This document shows, in pieces, positions 1-9,681 of a stretch of DNA of 64,000 bases (position 1 is the first letter of the stretch; the number at the start of each line of letters is the position of its first letter). The notes under the pieces were generated by a model. It was not told the origin of the DNA. It did not search any database and was given only the letters and a program-made list of their open reading frames with translations. Position numbers and translations under genes: made by a program. The DNA comes from Lytechinus variegatus (Eukaryota; Echinodermata; Echinoidea; Temnopleuroida; Toxopneustidae). The stretch lies in NCBI RefSeq assembly GCF_018143015.1, contig NC_054744.1, positions 4,051,059 through 4,115,058 of the forward strand, given 5' to 3'.

Positions 1-79
1 TATAAGGGAGACATATTATTCACACAAGTATGACATAATGAAAAAAATATGATTTTATGTAACATAAGAAAACAGAAAG

Positions 80-267
80 TGGAGATGTGACATCATCAGC
101 TCACCTAATGAATATTCATGACGACTGTTTTCACAAAATATTGCTAAACTTTAAACTTCAATAACTTTATCATTTGTCATCCGATTTTGATGAAATTTTC
201 AGCATTTTGCTCAGTGAATTCTACTCTGTATATTAAGATATATTTCCAGCCCGGACCATCCCTTTAA
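80..267. mobile_element. Half of a foldback MITE (TTAA-bounded family)
   Basis: This stretch matches the right half of the palindromic elements at 23796-24401 and 49315-49923. It shares the block reading CCGATTTTGATGAAATTTTC, the GACATCATC motif and the TTAA end at 264-267. The left half is not recognisable here. It lies upstream of the splice acceptor at 872-874, so it is probably intronic. Confidence 0.6.
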
Positions 268-871
268 TGTGTGTTTAAAGAATGTGGGTCAAAATTATTT
301 TGCGGTGAAGATGATATAAATGCACAAATCATCAGTCAACCAAATTGGCCAATCGATGATAGCACCAACTACCTTTTGGAAGAAACTGACAAAGTGGATG
401 GATATGAAACTGATAAGTTGAAAGGGCATACAATCAATGAGCAAAATATAGGACCTGCCATACTCTATATATTGGTTTGCATCTTGAATCGTTGAAATAT
501 AAATTTTAAGTTGTTGAGCAAAGTTGAAAATATAAACAATGCATGTTCTTAATATTTCTTTCGCCTGAGCAAAGTTTGGCCGAGACCTAGTTATGACTTT
601 TTCTGTTAGTCTGTTACAAAAGTTTAAAAGGTTTTTTTAATGAGCTGTCATGGTGCATAAATTGTTCCAACATTTTGTTACAAATGATCTTTGGGGTATT
701 AGTACATGTGTGTTCATGAGGATGATGGGTTCGAAGGTCATCTGGGGTCAAAAGACCATATTGCATATAGATAATGAAATCAGCGAGACTCATGGTTTTG
801 AAATTTGAACGACCTTGTTATGGATAAATTATGTATTAGCAACACAATTTTTCTTTTCCCCCTTCTTATTT
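268..871. other. Probable intron, nothing else recognised
   Basis: AT-rich sequence without a convincing coding signal. It leads into a pyrimidine-rich tract (about 849-871) and the acceptor AG of the exon starting at 875. A 74-codon open frame at 271-495 has no recognisable domain and is probably chance. Confidence 0.4.
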
Positions 872-874
872 CAG

Positions 875-1270
875 TCAAAAAGGAAAGAAGGGTCTGACAT
901 TGATGCCCCCCAAAAGAGCAGTAAAAGACCACCAAAGCGCAAATCGACCACTACCTCTGCAACAGAAGCAGTACCCAAAGCCCCACGACCATCACAGAAG
1001 AGGAGAAATTCAAGTAAAGAGGCAAGCGGTGAGAAAAGTGAGGAGAGTCGGAAAGGAAAAAGTAAGAATGGGAAGGGAACTTCAAAAAGTGTGCAATCCG
1101 GAAAAGATTTGAAGAAGAAAGCTGCCAGTGTGAAGGGCCGCAAGAAAGGTAAAATAAACGCACTAGCTAAAGAAGATGAAAAGGCAGAGATTGTCAAACA
1201 GAATGGAGTTACGAGCAAGAGAGGAAAAGGGCTGCAGAGAACAAGTAGGAGGTCAGCAAAACAGAAATGA
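875..1270 (+). CDS. Terminal exon of a lysine-rich, probably nuclear protein
   Basis: A strong acceptor (pyrimidine tract then TTTCAG ending at 874) opens a frame of 131 codons that ends at TGA 1268-1270. The peptide is extremely rich in Lys, Arg and Ser, with many KR/KK clusters (SKRPPKRK, KRRNSSKEASGEK, KKKAASVKGRKKGK) that would serve as nuclear localisation signals. It looks like a disordered basic C-terminal tail of the kind found on chromatin or nucleolar proteins. The exon is read in phase 0; earlier exons would lie before the window. No folded domain is visible, so the family cannot be named. Continuous reading with biased but non-repetitive codon use supports real coding sequence. 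The frame is open upstream to an ATG at 815, but the acceptor makes an exon start at 875 more likely. Confidence 0.6.
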   Translation, partial: SKRKEGSDIDAPQKSSKRPPKRKSTTTSATEAVPKAPRPSQKRRNSSKEASGEKSEESRKGKSKNGKGTSKSVQSGKDLKKKAASVKGRKKGKINALAKEDEKAEIVKQNGVTSKRGKGLQRTSRRSAKQK

Positions 1271-1601
1271 TTTATTCTGCATAAAGGATATGTTCATCAG
1301 TACTGAGTCAAATTCAATGGAGATATTGGATGTCATTTACGAAATCATGATCATCAGGCAACGATGGCAGTTATTTCCAAAAGTCCAAAAGGGTATTAGT
1401 GGATATCAATAGAGGGCATATTGAAGGTCTATAGATGCTATCTTCCTCATGTCCATTATTTTTGTATTAGCCAAGTCAAGGATCACATTCCAATTGAAAG
1501 TTGGGAGCAACTGTGGTCCCTGGTGATGAAGTTTGAATAGAAATTTCTTAAAGGCAATCTTTTTTTTGTGTTCGTCACGACTACCTGACAATCATTGAAT
1601 C
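1271..1601 (+). other. 3' UTR of the lysine-rich gene
   Basis: Non-coding AT-rich sequence after the stop codon. No other feature was seen before the MITE that begins near 1602. The transcript probably continues through that MITE to the poly(A) signal at 1946. Confidence 0.4.
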
Positions 1602-1805
1602 CCGAGGTAGATCCAGGATTTTCCAGGGGGGGCACATTTTCCTGATGAATATTTGACAAAAAAAAAAAAATGTCCTCACTTCCAAAAAGAGGGGGGGGGG
1701 CACACATGGGTAAAAAAAAATGCATATTTACAATAACAGTTTTGATTATGACTCTCAAAGGGGGGGGGGGGGATGGGCCGGATGTCCCCCCTGGATCCGC
1801 CACTG
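1602..1805. mobile_element. hAT-like MITE with CAGTGGCGGATC ends
   Basis: The right end reads CTGGATCCGCCACTG and the left end is its degraded inverse (GAGGTAGATCCAGGATTTTCC). The internal layout of G-runs, the 'GGGGGGGCACATTTTCC' block, an A-rich tract and a final G-run matches the better preserved copy at 21838-22053. That copy has a perfect 8-bp target duplication. This copy sits in the 3' UTR of the lysine-rich gene. Confidence 0.65.
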
Positions 1806-1945
1806 TTCTAATATTTTAACCTTCCACTTATCCATTATTTCTTGACCAAGCCACATGTATTCTATTTTACAAACGTGCATGGAAACGTAAGGTCAGAGCT
1901 ACATATATATATATATGTATGTATGGTCTCAAGGTGACGGTCATG

Positions 1946-1951
1946 AATAAA
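1946..1951 (+). promoter_or_regulatory. Poly(A) signal AATAAA (candidate)
   Basis: First canonical AATAAA found downstream of the stop at 1270. It implies a 3' UTR of about 700 bases that includes a MITE. Use of this site is inferred, not shown. Confidence 0.4.
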
Positions 1952-2663
1952 CATTTACTTTCAATGGAATGTTATCACCAAACATAGAAATCTATCAAAG
2001 ACAGTGTTATCATTAATCAGTATAATGCTCATTCCTCAAATTACATTTACATAAATGAGGATGTAATGATGATCACCTGAATATGTGCATGATACTTTCA
2101 CCTTGACACAAACTCATTTTTTTTTATTTATGTTGATATTCTCATTTTACCCAATTTGTGTATCAAGTCTGCCAGACAATCATTCCCGGGGGGGGGGGGC
2201 ACTTACATTGAAGAGTGGATACCATGTGCGACCAAAGAAATATGTAAAAAGGATGTCTTTTTCAAGATACATGTAGGGCACGTTGCATACATAGCGTGAT
2301 GAGGGTGTCAAAAACACTGAAATAATGAAAAAGGGGTATCTATTTTGCTAGGAAAGCTACGTGTTTAGGGTCAAATTTGCAGGGATGATAAAGCAAAATT
2401 AAAATGTTTTATAAAGGATGTCCTTTTTGCCCCAACACTACGTGTTTAGAGTCCAATTTGCGCGAGGTGTGGAAGGTGCAGCCGTACTAAACCAAAATGG
2501 TGTGTAAAGGTGAAACCGACGTGACATAACAAAATATATCTTTACTTGTTTAGGGGTTCATTTCAGGGAATACTTGCCAGGAGTATCGTTTTGTTTCCAG
2601 TACCTCTTAAGGGTAGGGTTTCACATGCCAATTTCTTGTTAAGGGGTGCATTTTCAGAATTAA

Positions 2664-2996
2664 TGTATTAAGTAAGTATGATTGAGGCACTTACTGGATA
2701 AATGCCCCTGAGCTCCAAGGTGTATAATATCCCTCGGTAGTACGTGGTGTCCAGCGTAAATCCACTGGTACTCTATGTTGCGGCTGAACACGTACTTGAC
2801 TTGACCTTCTTTCTCCAGACACAGAACTCTCACTGGTTAACCTTGACACTCGTCGATCGTCGGGGGTAATTTTGGGGGTATTGCGGGCGCATCGTGCGTA
2901 ATGTTCATTCATGCACGGATGTGAGTGAAGGGCTATTAATCGTCTATATGGCCGGTTAGACCCAGGCGACATTGTTTAACGACCCTTTATGCAACA
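2664..2996 (-). repeat. LTR (3' LTR of the minus-strand element)
   Basis: 333 bp, TG...CA termini, matched by the copy at 9682-10014 with about 11 substitutions that fall mostly in two short clusters. A 93-codon open frame runs through both LTR copies on the element strand, but nothing shows that it is translated. Confidence 0.85.
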
Positions 2997-4500
2997 CACC
3001 CCCCGGCCCTATAGATTGGCAAATATTTTGAAATTGTGAATTCTAAATTGCCAATCTCTAAATATAAAATCGAATAAAAACAAACCAAATAAAAACAAAT
3101 GAACATAATCCCCAATTGTAAACAAAAACAAAGTTCAATGCTTTTATATACAATATTTACAAACAATGACTTCCTCCTCAGTTTCCCTGAGATGGATAAA
3201 AATTAGGTGGAAATACCTGTAAATTACTCATGATTTCCCCTGTTATGATCAATCGGACTAATTATCAATATCCAATTGTCCGTTTGTTTACTTATGGCAT
3301 TTCTTTAGCCTGTCATGATTAACAACGGACGTGGAATTCCTATATGAGTTGCAATAGAGGTAGGGAGGGAGTTTTGTAAGCCTGGTCGGTATAGGCCCTT
3401 CCAGGGAGGAGACAGTTTCTTTGTCTTCCCCTTTTTGAGTGGCCGTGTCGAGTAAGTAAACTCGATCCCTCTTTTGGAATTCACGACAATAAACTCTGAC
3501 ATCTATTCTCTTTTTAAGCGCTCCTGGGTTGTCCGGAGCTTAGTCCTTGCAGTTTCATGGGCTTGGATAAGAGTCTGTTTGAGCTGAAAAACAAACTCCT
3601 CCGTTGAGCCTGATTCTGCTGCGGACGGAAGATCAGATCCGATGGCTAGCTCGTCTTTCGGCCAAGCATGAACATGTTTGGGGTGGATGTGATAGGCCTT
3701 GCTATTTGAAAGACTTACTTTTCCAATTGACTTTCCAATGGAGCACCTTATAGCCTGCATGAGATTTTGGTCAAACCGCCCAGCTTGTCGGTTAGCAGAT
3801 GGCCGATAAGGTGTGATAAGGTTGCGCCTCATTCTTTGTTTGATTGGCGCTACGTTTCCCGTGTTAATGTAATGTTCTATTTCGGTAAATTTCCCGAGGT
3901 CAAATTTATCTCTGGCAAAGAATTCTAACAGTAATTCCTTGAGAGTTCGATGGACTGTTCCCAAAGACCCTGTAAGTGAGCAGGGATTGGAGTCGGCGAA
4001 GATAAACAGACACCCCGCACTTGCTTAATGTCCTAGGTTGGTGGATTTTGTGGATCCAAGTCTGGTTTAATGGCGGTAGCTCCTAAGGCTTCCCCAATTA
4101 CCATGCCTTATTTCCAACTTAGGTTTCGGCCAGTGGCATTAAATACAAAAAGTTCAATGGCTCCTGCTGTTTCATGAACTGTGATCCGATTTTGGTTCAG
4201 CTGGTGGGGGCCATGGAGGTAGCACCCATGGGCAGGTTATACTAGATGAAGGCTGTCCCTTCCTTTCTACCAGGGTAGACTGCAACTGAGTATGTCCTCG
4301 GAAGTCTGCACCAGTATTACTCCTCAACTCTTCAGTTACCTTTGCTGAGGAAGCAAGAGTAGGTGAAGTAGAGGTGGGGCACACTACCGACTTATATTCA
4401 ACAGTTGCGTCAGTCACTTTATGTAAGGCAGGGAATGGGGGCACTCCATCTTTCTGGACTAGTGTACGAACCTGCGAAGAATTCTGACTAGTGCCCTGGG
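2997..4500 (-). pseudogene. Remnants of retrotransposon pol and 3' internal region
   Basis: Minus-strand frames here contain pieces recognisable as Ty3/gypsy pol. One has the motif that usually opens the reverse transcriptase region (NTGNVAPIKQRMRR, about 3850-3880). Another resembles the end of the integrase (KKGKTKKLSPPWKGLYRPG, about 3360-3430). Most of pol is missing, so this is a fossil. The 4172-4444 frame adjoining gag is Ser/Pro-rich and not recognised. Confidence 0.6.
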
Positions 4501-6831
4501 CTATGTGGATCGGGGTCGGGCTAGTTCCTCCGATCCCAACTCGTTTCCCGGTTCGTCACCAACAAATGAAACAGTCTTTAACTGTTCTACTTCTGGACAG
4601 TCCCGTTTAAAATGGCCGGATTTGCCACATTTGAAGCAAGGATTGTCTGGGCCAGGTGACCTCAGTTTTCCTCTGGCCGGGGACGCCCTTCCTGGGGACG
4701 ATCTGGGTTTAGGAAGGTCTCTTCTCATTTGAAGGGTCGTGATGAGCCCTTGCACCATAGAGTGAAGTGTTCCCACCTTTGCTTCGACTGAGTCTAGCTG
4801 CCCTTTGACAGAGTTCTGAAACGAATCAAATTTCTGTTCTAGTTGGGAGACTCGAGTTTCGAGGCTAAGATCGGAACAGTGAGAAGTAAGTGAAGATGGG
4901 ACAGGTATTTCCATCTTCCGCACTTTCTTCTCAAAGGGGTCTACACAGGTAGATAACTGTCTGATGTCCTTCCGAGGTTTGCCTTGCATGGCCTGTCTGG
5001 CATGCTGGAACATTCGGGAAACTCGTAAGGCATCATCAAGATTTAGGGGTTGATGATTTAGTGTGTGCTGCCCCGCTTCGCGATCAGTCGATCCCTGACA
5101 GAAGCGCAGCACAAGCTGCTTCTGCACGTAACTATCGGGCAGATTGGGGAATGCCTGAGATGCTAAAGCCTGTAGTCGCTCGGCCCACTCTACACATGAT
5201 TCTTCGGAAGTTTGCCTTGCATAATTAAAATGCACCTGGGCGACTTCCGGGAGTTCCTGTGGAGCAAATCGTTTCTCCAACTTCAGAACTACATCATAGT
5301 AGCTTATGGCCGGTTCACGTCTAATCAGTGAGGCGTAGTACTCGCTGGCTTTCCCATCTAATGCCCAACACAGTTGGTTTTGCCTATGTTGTTCATCCCA
5401 ATTACTATCATTGGCAAATGATGTAAACTTGGCAAAAAATGCGTGCCAGCTCCCTGAACCATTAAAAACAATTGTTCTAGGTAAATATGTCCTGGGAGCG
5501 GGCTTGGGAGGCATTCTTGAATTTCCTGAGGAAATGGTGGGGGGAACTATCTCGGGCCGGTTTGAACTATGGCCCTGAAGTTTGGGTGAAGGCCTTGGCT
5601 CTGGCTGGTTGAACTTTGGAACTGTAACGGAAGAGACATTCTTCTGTCGGGTAGGTCCAGAACCCAGCTTAAATTGATTGGACCTAGGAGCCGGCTTAGG
5701 AGGCTGATTCAGTTCGGGATGAGGCAGTGGTGAGAGCCGGCGAACAGGTGGCGGCGACACCTTTACTGATGCTGAATATCCCCTCTGGTTTCCACCCTGA
5801 TTGGGATAAAAATCATCATCCCTTAGAGCATGAGTTGGGGTCCGATCATAAGTCTGACGAGTATGATAACAATCACGATCGTCAGGGAGATATCGATCAC
5901 GAATATGAGTACATCGATCATAATAGAGATCATCCCTTGGTCTTCGGGGAAACGACCCATTAAATTGATCCTCTTTCAGCTGCCTTGGGGGCACTTCCAT
6001 CTGAAACAGAGAAAGTAACTCTCTCAAAAGATGTGAAGCCTCCTGGATGGAGTGCTCCCTTGGAAGGCGAGACTGTTTTACAGTCTGGAAGGCAGATGGA
6101 CCAATTGGCTCGCCATATGAATGCAGTGGCTCGTCCATGGGACCACTTGGCTCGCCATACATATGCTGTAGCTCGTCCATGGAGCCAGCGCGATGGCGCT
6201 CGTTGGGATCGCCACTGATGTGCGGTTGTACCCCGCAATCGGGGATTGTTTCAAGATGATCTCTCGGCACGCCCTGGGTTTGCCTTCCCCCCTCTCCCAT
6301 TAAGGGCTGTTCAACCTTATTCCTCTGGGGTGTGGAGGCTCCTTGCTGAGCACCCTGTAATTGTTTAGCTACTGTGGCCCGCGGTGTCGCAATGGGCCTA
6401 GTAGCTTGAGGTCTACCGATGTCAAGTGGTAGGGATTGTCCCTGCTGACCATATGACACAGTAGAGTCAGAGAGTCTTATCGGGAGGGATGCAGCCCTAG
6501 GATGTCCTGGTGCCGGAAAACGATCATAAGGATACGGGGCAATAGGCGGTGGAGGAGTTCTCCTCCGTGCCTGAGGCACCGGTGAAATATGCGCGAGTGC
6601 ATCTGCACCAGCAGGTGTAAAATCAAAAGCATCTATCACTTCGTTTAAGTTACGAATATGCGGGACCGAAGCTAATAATTCGGGAGTGATGTTTTCGGTA
6701 GCTTCGCGTAACGCAAGAATGCGATCGGCAGTGGCGGAGCCAATGCCTGGTACTCGTAACAAGTCATCCCTATCACAAGAATTAATACGGATCTTATCCA
6801 TTGCGAAGAAAATTGAAATTAAAATCCGCAA
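4501..6831 (-). CDS. gag: Gag-like protein with N-terminal helix-hairpin-helix
   Basis: An open frame of 776 codons on the element strand. From the N-terminus it has: a helix-hairpin-helix-like segment (about residues 14-60, INSCDRDDLLRVPGIGSATA), similar to ComEA-type DNA-binding repeats; a long Pro/Arg-rich disordered region with a short internal repeat (MDELQHMYGEP / MDEPLHSYGEP); a retrotransposon capsid-like region (about 455-615, FNGSGSWHAFFAKFTSF and following); a probable coiled coil (about 660-700); and one CCHC zinc knuckle (CFKCGKSGHFKRDC, about 732-745). A second Met at residue 11 is an equally likely start. The capsid-like region and knuckle mark it as Gag of a Ty3/gypsy-like element. 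The helix-hairpin-helix head is unusual. The rest of the element is broken, so function today is doubtful. Confidence 0.8.
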   Translation of the reverse strand: MRILISIFFAMDKIRINSCDRDDLLRVPGIGSATADRILALREATENITPELLASVPHIRNLNEVIDAFDFTPAGADALAHISPVPQARRRTPPPPIAPYPYDRFPAPGHPRAASLPIRLSDSTVSYGQQGQSLPLDIGRPQATRPIATPRATVAKQLQGAQQGASTPQRNKVEQPLMGEGGRQTQGVPRDHLETIPDCGVQPHISGDPNERHRAGSMDELQHMYGEPSGPMDEPLHSYGEPIGPSAFQTVKQSRLPREHSIQEASHLLRELLSLFQMEVPPRQLKEDQFNGSFPRRPRDDLYYDRCTHIRDRYLPDDRDCYHTRQTYDRTPTHALRDDDFYPNQGGNQRGYSASVKVSPPPVRRLSPLPHPELNQPPKPAPRSNQFKLGSGPTRQKNVSSVTVPKFNQPEPRPSPKLQGHSSNRPEIVPPTISSGNSRMPPKPAPRTYLPRTIVFNGSGSWHAFFAKFTSFANDSNWDEQHRQNQLCWALDGKASEYYASLIRREPAISYYDVVLKLEKRFAPQELPEVAQVHFNYARQTSEESCVEWAERLQALASQAFPNLPDSYVQKQLVLRFCQGSTDREAGQHTLNHQPLNLDDALRVSRMFQHARQAMQGKPRKDIRQLSTCVDPFEKKVRKMEIPVPSSLTSHCSDLSLETRVSQLEQKFDSFQNSVKGQLDSVEAKVGTLHSMVQGLITTLQMRRDLPKPRSSPGRASPARGKLRSPGPDNPCFKCGKSGHFKRDCPEVEQLKTVSFVGDEPGNELGSEELARPRST

Positions 6832-8010
6832 ATAAGATTAATTCAAAGACAATTGATGAATATTCGCTAGAAAATAGTGGAGAAATACATCAATTACATT
6901 CAGCAATAATCATTTAAAATTTATCCACTTAATTCAGCAAACCAATCGCAAATTCAAATGATTTGCAATTTAACAGTTAATCAATTATTTGCAAATTGAA
7001 GCTGTATAAGCATTCATTCAACTATTGCAAATACAAATAGAAAATTACATCCAATTATATTATCAATTATTTACAAGTTATGAAGTTAACATCAAATAAT
7101 TGGTGACAATAGAGCGGATTCTCCAATTAACAATTATCTGCAATTATTTCCTAAAGTAGAGAATGACAAAATAACAATAATTAATTGCAAATTTCCTATC
7201 TATCATTCATCAACTTATTTATTGTAATCTTTCTGGTGCAGTGTGATAAATTGATCTTTACCACTGCCAATGTTTCCGATTTAGAAGTATCAGGAAACAA
7301 TATTGATTCCAAAAATAAGAGCAAATATCATGAAATGGAAACAATAATCGGGTCACAAAATTTAATTGCAAAAAGAGAACAATTAAATCTACATTAAATG
7401 CTAAATGAGACCGCCTGTGATAGCAGAGAACCTAAATAAGCATAAGGAATTTAAACTACAGGTTTTCCTTTTATATTTACTTATAGAGAACAGTAAGGGA
7501 AAGTTATATTTAAATTACTCGACCAATATTAAATTTTATTTAAAAGGATGCCAATATGAGAAAGGGAAAATTTATTTAACAGATTTATACTTTGCCTCCA
7601 ATTGTAAATTGGCAACAATTATCATTCGAGCCGCGTTTTTTACCGCTGGCGCGAAATTCGAGTCATGTGAGTCACGCCCGAATTCAATAGGCTATTCACA
7701 AAAGACAAAGGCAGCCACACGTAATGGCGGCATGCAGCTACGTTAGGGCGGAATGTTTTGCGTTTAAATAGCTAGTTTAAGCAATTTACGCCCTATACCT
7801 AGCCAGTGACAGTAATAACTATTTAATATGCCCTAACTAATTATTACAGACCTACTAACGTATATAAGCCCTATCTAACTAAGTTCCTAAGTCCTAACAC
7901 AAATTTTAATTCTATCCGGTATCCCGTGCAGAAAACGTGTTCCTTAAACGGGTTCAAAATGGTGAGCAGTGTTTAACATTTGATCACCAAAATGCTGGAG
8001 CTGCTCGGAC
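6832..8010 (-). other. Untranslated leader of the LTR element
   Basis: About 1.2 kb of very AT-rich sequence between gag and the primer-binding-like TGGCGCT (8011-8017 on the other strand). It is full of CAATTATTTGCAAATT-like words. Plus-strand open frames here (7185-7397, 7405-7746) have no recognisable features. Confidence 0.5.
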
Positions 8011-8061
8011 AGCGCCATTAATGTATTAATTAAGTATGATTGAGGCACTTACTGGATAAAT
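8011..8061. repeat. 51-bp direct repeat, left copy (LTR end plus primer-binding region)
   Basis: Identical to 9671-9721 except at one position. It consists of TGGCGCT (on the minus strand) plus the last 44 bases or so of the LTR. The two copies exactly bracket the SETD4-like sequence. The junction just after this copy forms a short palindrome, GGATAAATAATTTATCC. Confidence 0.85.
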
Positions 8062-8073
8062 AATTTATCCAAT

Positions 8074-9255
8074 ACTGGACGAGGACTAATGGCAAGAAAG
8101 AATTTTAGGCCCGGTGATCTGATAGTTGAGATTCCACGGCGTCTGCTTGTGACCCCGAAAGATGTCTTGAACACGGAATTAGGACCACTTATAAAGAGAC
8201 AACTGCAGAAACCAACCCCCTACCAAGCGGTCTGTGCATTCCTGATCACCGAAAGGACAAATGGCAAATCTTCTTTCTGGTACCCTTACATCAATGTCCT
8301 CCCAAAGAACTTCACCACACCAGCCTTCTGCTTCGCCACTCAAGCCCAATTTGATCTGCTGCCCTCTCAGGCACGGATAAGTGCCACCAAACAGCTACAG
8401 GATATCCGATGTGCTTTTGAGAGTGCTTCATGCTTGTTTGAAGACATCGAAAGGACCTTTCCCCGGTACAGGGGCGTCTTCGACTTTGGGTCCTTCCTGT
8501 GGGCGTGGTTCGTGATCAACTCTAGGTCGGTCTATATGGAGCCCAGCGGCTGCGAGACATTTGATCCAAAATCAAAAGACGACTTTGCTCTAGCTCCTTT
8601 CCTCGACCTTCTCAACCATTCTCCAGGTGCCGAGGTCAGTGCAGGCTTTGATTCAGCGTCTAATACGTATCAGATCAAGACACTAGACAGCTACCGTACC
8701 TATGACCAAGTCTTCATTCACTATGGCCCCCATGACAACGTGAACCTACTCTTAGAGTACGGCTTCGTGATCCCCTCCAACCCGCATGATGTAGTTTGCT
8801 TTGAGCTAGGTGAGGTTGTGGATGCAGTAAAATCTCAGCACAAGGGCCCTCTTAGCTGCAGAAAAACTCGAGAGGTTGCTGATTTGTGGGAGGTCAAATC
8901 TCGCACTTTGAAGGCTGCCAATGTAGATCTTGACCTGTCCTGCAGCATGTCGGGTCCCTCCTGGAATCTTCAGACAGCACTGAGAGTTCTTTGTATGGAG
9001 TACAACGAAATAGTGAACTGGAAGAGAGTTATTGCAGAGAACAATATCCCACCATCAACCAAGAACTTAATCAGAGGAGCCTTAGATAAGTTAACCACTG
9101 ATGAACAAGAGAGGGTGCTGTCTATGCTTCAGATACTTGATCGTGCAGACTTGGGAGAGAAGATGGGTGATTATATCCAGAATGTTAGAATACTGTGGAG
9201 CGAAAGACTGAACATCCTTCGGGCCACTCGGGCAGAGTTGGATCCCAACGGTTGA
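8074..9255 (+). CDS. SETD4: SETD4-like lysine methyltransferase, intronless and 5'-truncated
   Basis: An uninterrupted frame gives 393 residues from TGRGLM (8074) and 388 from the first ATG (8089), ending at TGA 9253-9255. Homology to SETD4 runs to the C-terminus. Diagnostic stretches are WAWFVINSRSVYMEP, DLLNHSPG (Asn176-His177 of the cofactor site, counted from the ATG), VFIHYGPHDN (catalytic-type Tyr212), EYGFVIPSNPH, GPSWNLQTALRVLC and LWSERLNILRA. SETD4 is a SET-domain lysine methyltransferase with a Rubisco-methyltransferase-type C-terminal domain. Human SETD4 is 440 residues, so roughly the first 60 are missing, up to the GTGRGLM motif. No splice acceptor precedes the homology. The lack of introns, the truncation and the 51-bp flanking repeats suggest a retrocopy trapped in the LTR element. 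The ATG is internal, so a product, if made, would lack the first SET motif. The intact frame is notable. Confidence 0.85.
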   Translation, partial: TGRGLMARKNFRPGDLIVEIPRRLLVTPKDVLNTELGPLIKRQLQKPTPYQAVCAFLITERTNGKSSFWYPYINVLPKNFTTPAFCFATQAQFDLLPSQARISATKQLQDIRCAFESASCLFEDIERTFPRYRGVFDFGSFLWAWFVINSRSVYMEPSGCETFDPKSKDDFALAPFLDLLNHSPGAEVSAGFDSASNTYQIKTLDSYRTYDQVFIHYGPHDNVNLLLEYGFVIPSNPHDVVCFELGEVVDAVKSQHKGPLSCRKTREVADLWEVKSRTLKAANVDLDLSCSMSGPSWNLQTALRVLCMEYNEIVNWKRVIAENNIPPSTKNLIRGALDKLTTDEQERVLSMLQILDRADLGEKMGDYIQNVRILWSERLNILRATRAELDPNG

Positions 9256-9545
9256 TGGAGAATGAGAAGATGACAGAAGTATTCCAGGACAAGAGAGTCC
9301 ATTAGACATGAATCTTCAAGACCGATCGGGCAGAGTTTTGAGAAGGAGAAGACAGGTGTATTCTGGTATGAGGCAGTCCATCGGAGACCTATATTTTCAG
9401 GACTTCTCATGCTGAGTTAGATCCCAACTGTTGATTGGGAATGAGGAGAAGACAGTTATATTCTAGGACAAGTCGGTCCATGAGACACGAATCTGCAGGT
9501 CCGATCGGGCAGAGTTTGGAGAATGACAAGACATGTCTTGGGTCC
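9231..9545 (+). repeat. Tandem repeats over the SETD4-like stop codon and 3' UTR
   Basis: Related units begin near 9231, 9329, 9411 and 9509. Units 1 and 3 share GATCCCAAC.GTTGAT and units 1 and 2 share GGCAGAGTT, giving a higher-order period of about 180 bp made of alternating units of about 98 and 82 bp. The first unit contains the last codons (RAELDPNG) and the stop. Confidence 0.65.
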
Positions 9546-9630
9546 TGGGTGGTATAGGAATGATTAGACAAGACTCAGTTGTAGTCGGATCATTTATTTG
9601 CCGGCCAGATCAAAATGCCATTACAATGGC

Positions 9631-9636
9631 AATAAA
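9631..9636 (+). promoter_or_regulatory. Poly(A) signal AATAAA of the SETD4-like sequence
   Basis: Canonical AATAAA about 375 bases past the stop and 35 bases before the 51-bp repeat. The position fits the end of a copied mRNA, although no poly(A) tract is present. Confidence 0.5.
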
Positions 9637-9681
9637 AACTGAAACGGAACAGAGACAAAACCCTGCTCGCAGCGCCATTAA

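Noticed and set aside
871-1218. Minus-strand hydrophobic protein
   Set aside because: Shadow of the lysine-rich exon on the other strand.
7185-7746. Plus-strand small proteins in the LTR element leader
   Set aside because: AT-rich, no motif or conserved relation, and opposite to the element's coding strand.
8074-9255. Normal terminal exon of a native SETD4 gene
   Set aside because: No acceptor or pyrimidine tract precedes the homology, and the sequence is bracketed by LTR-derived 51-bp repeats.
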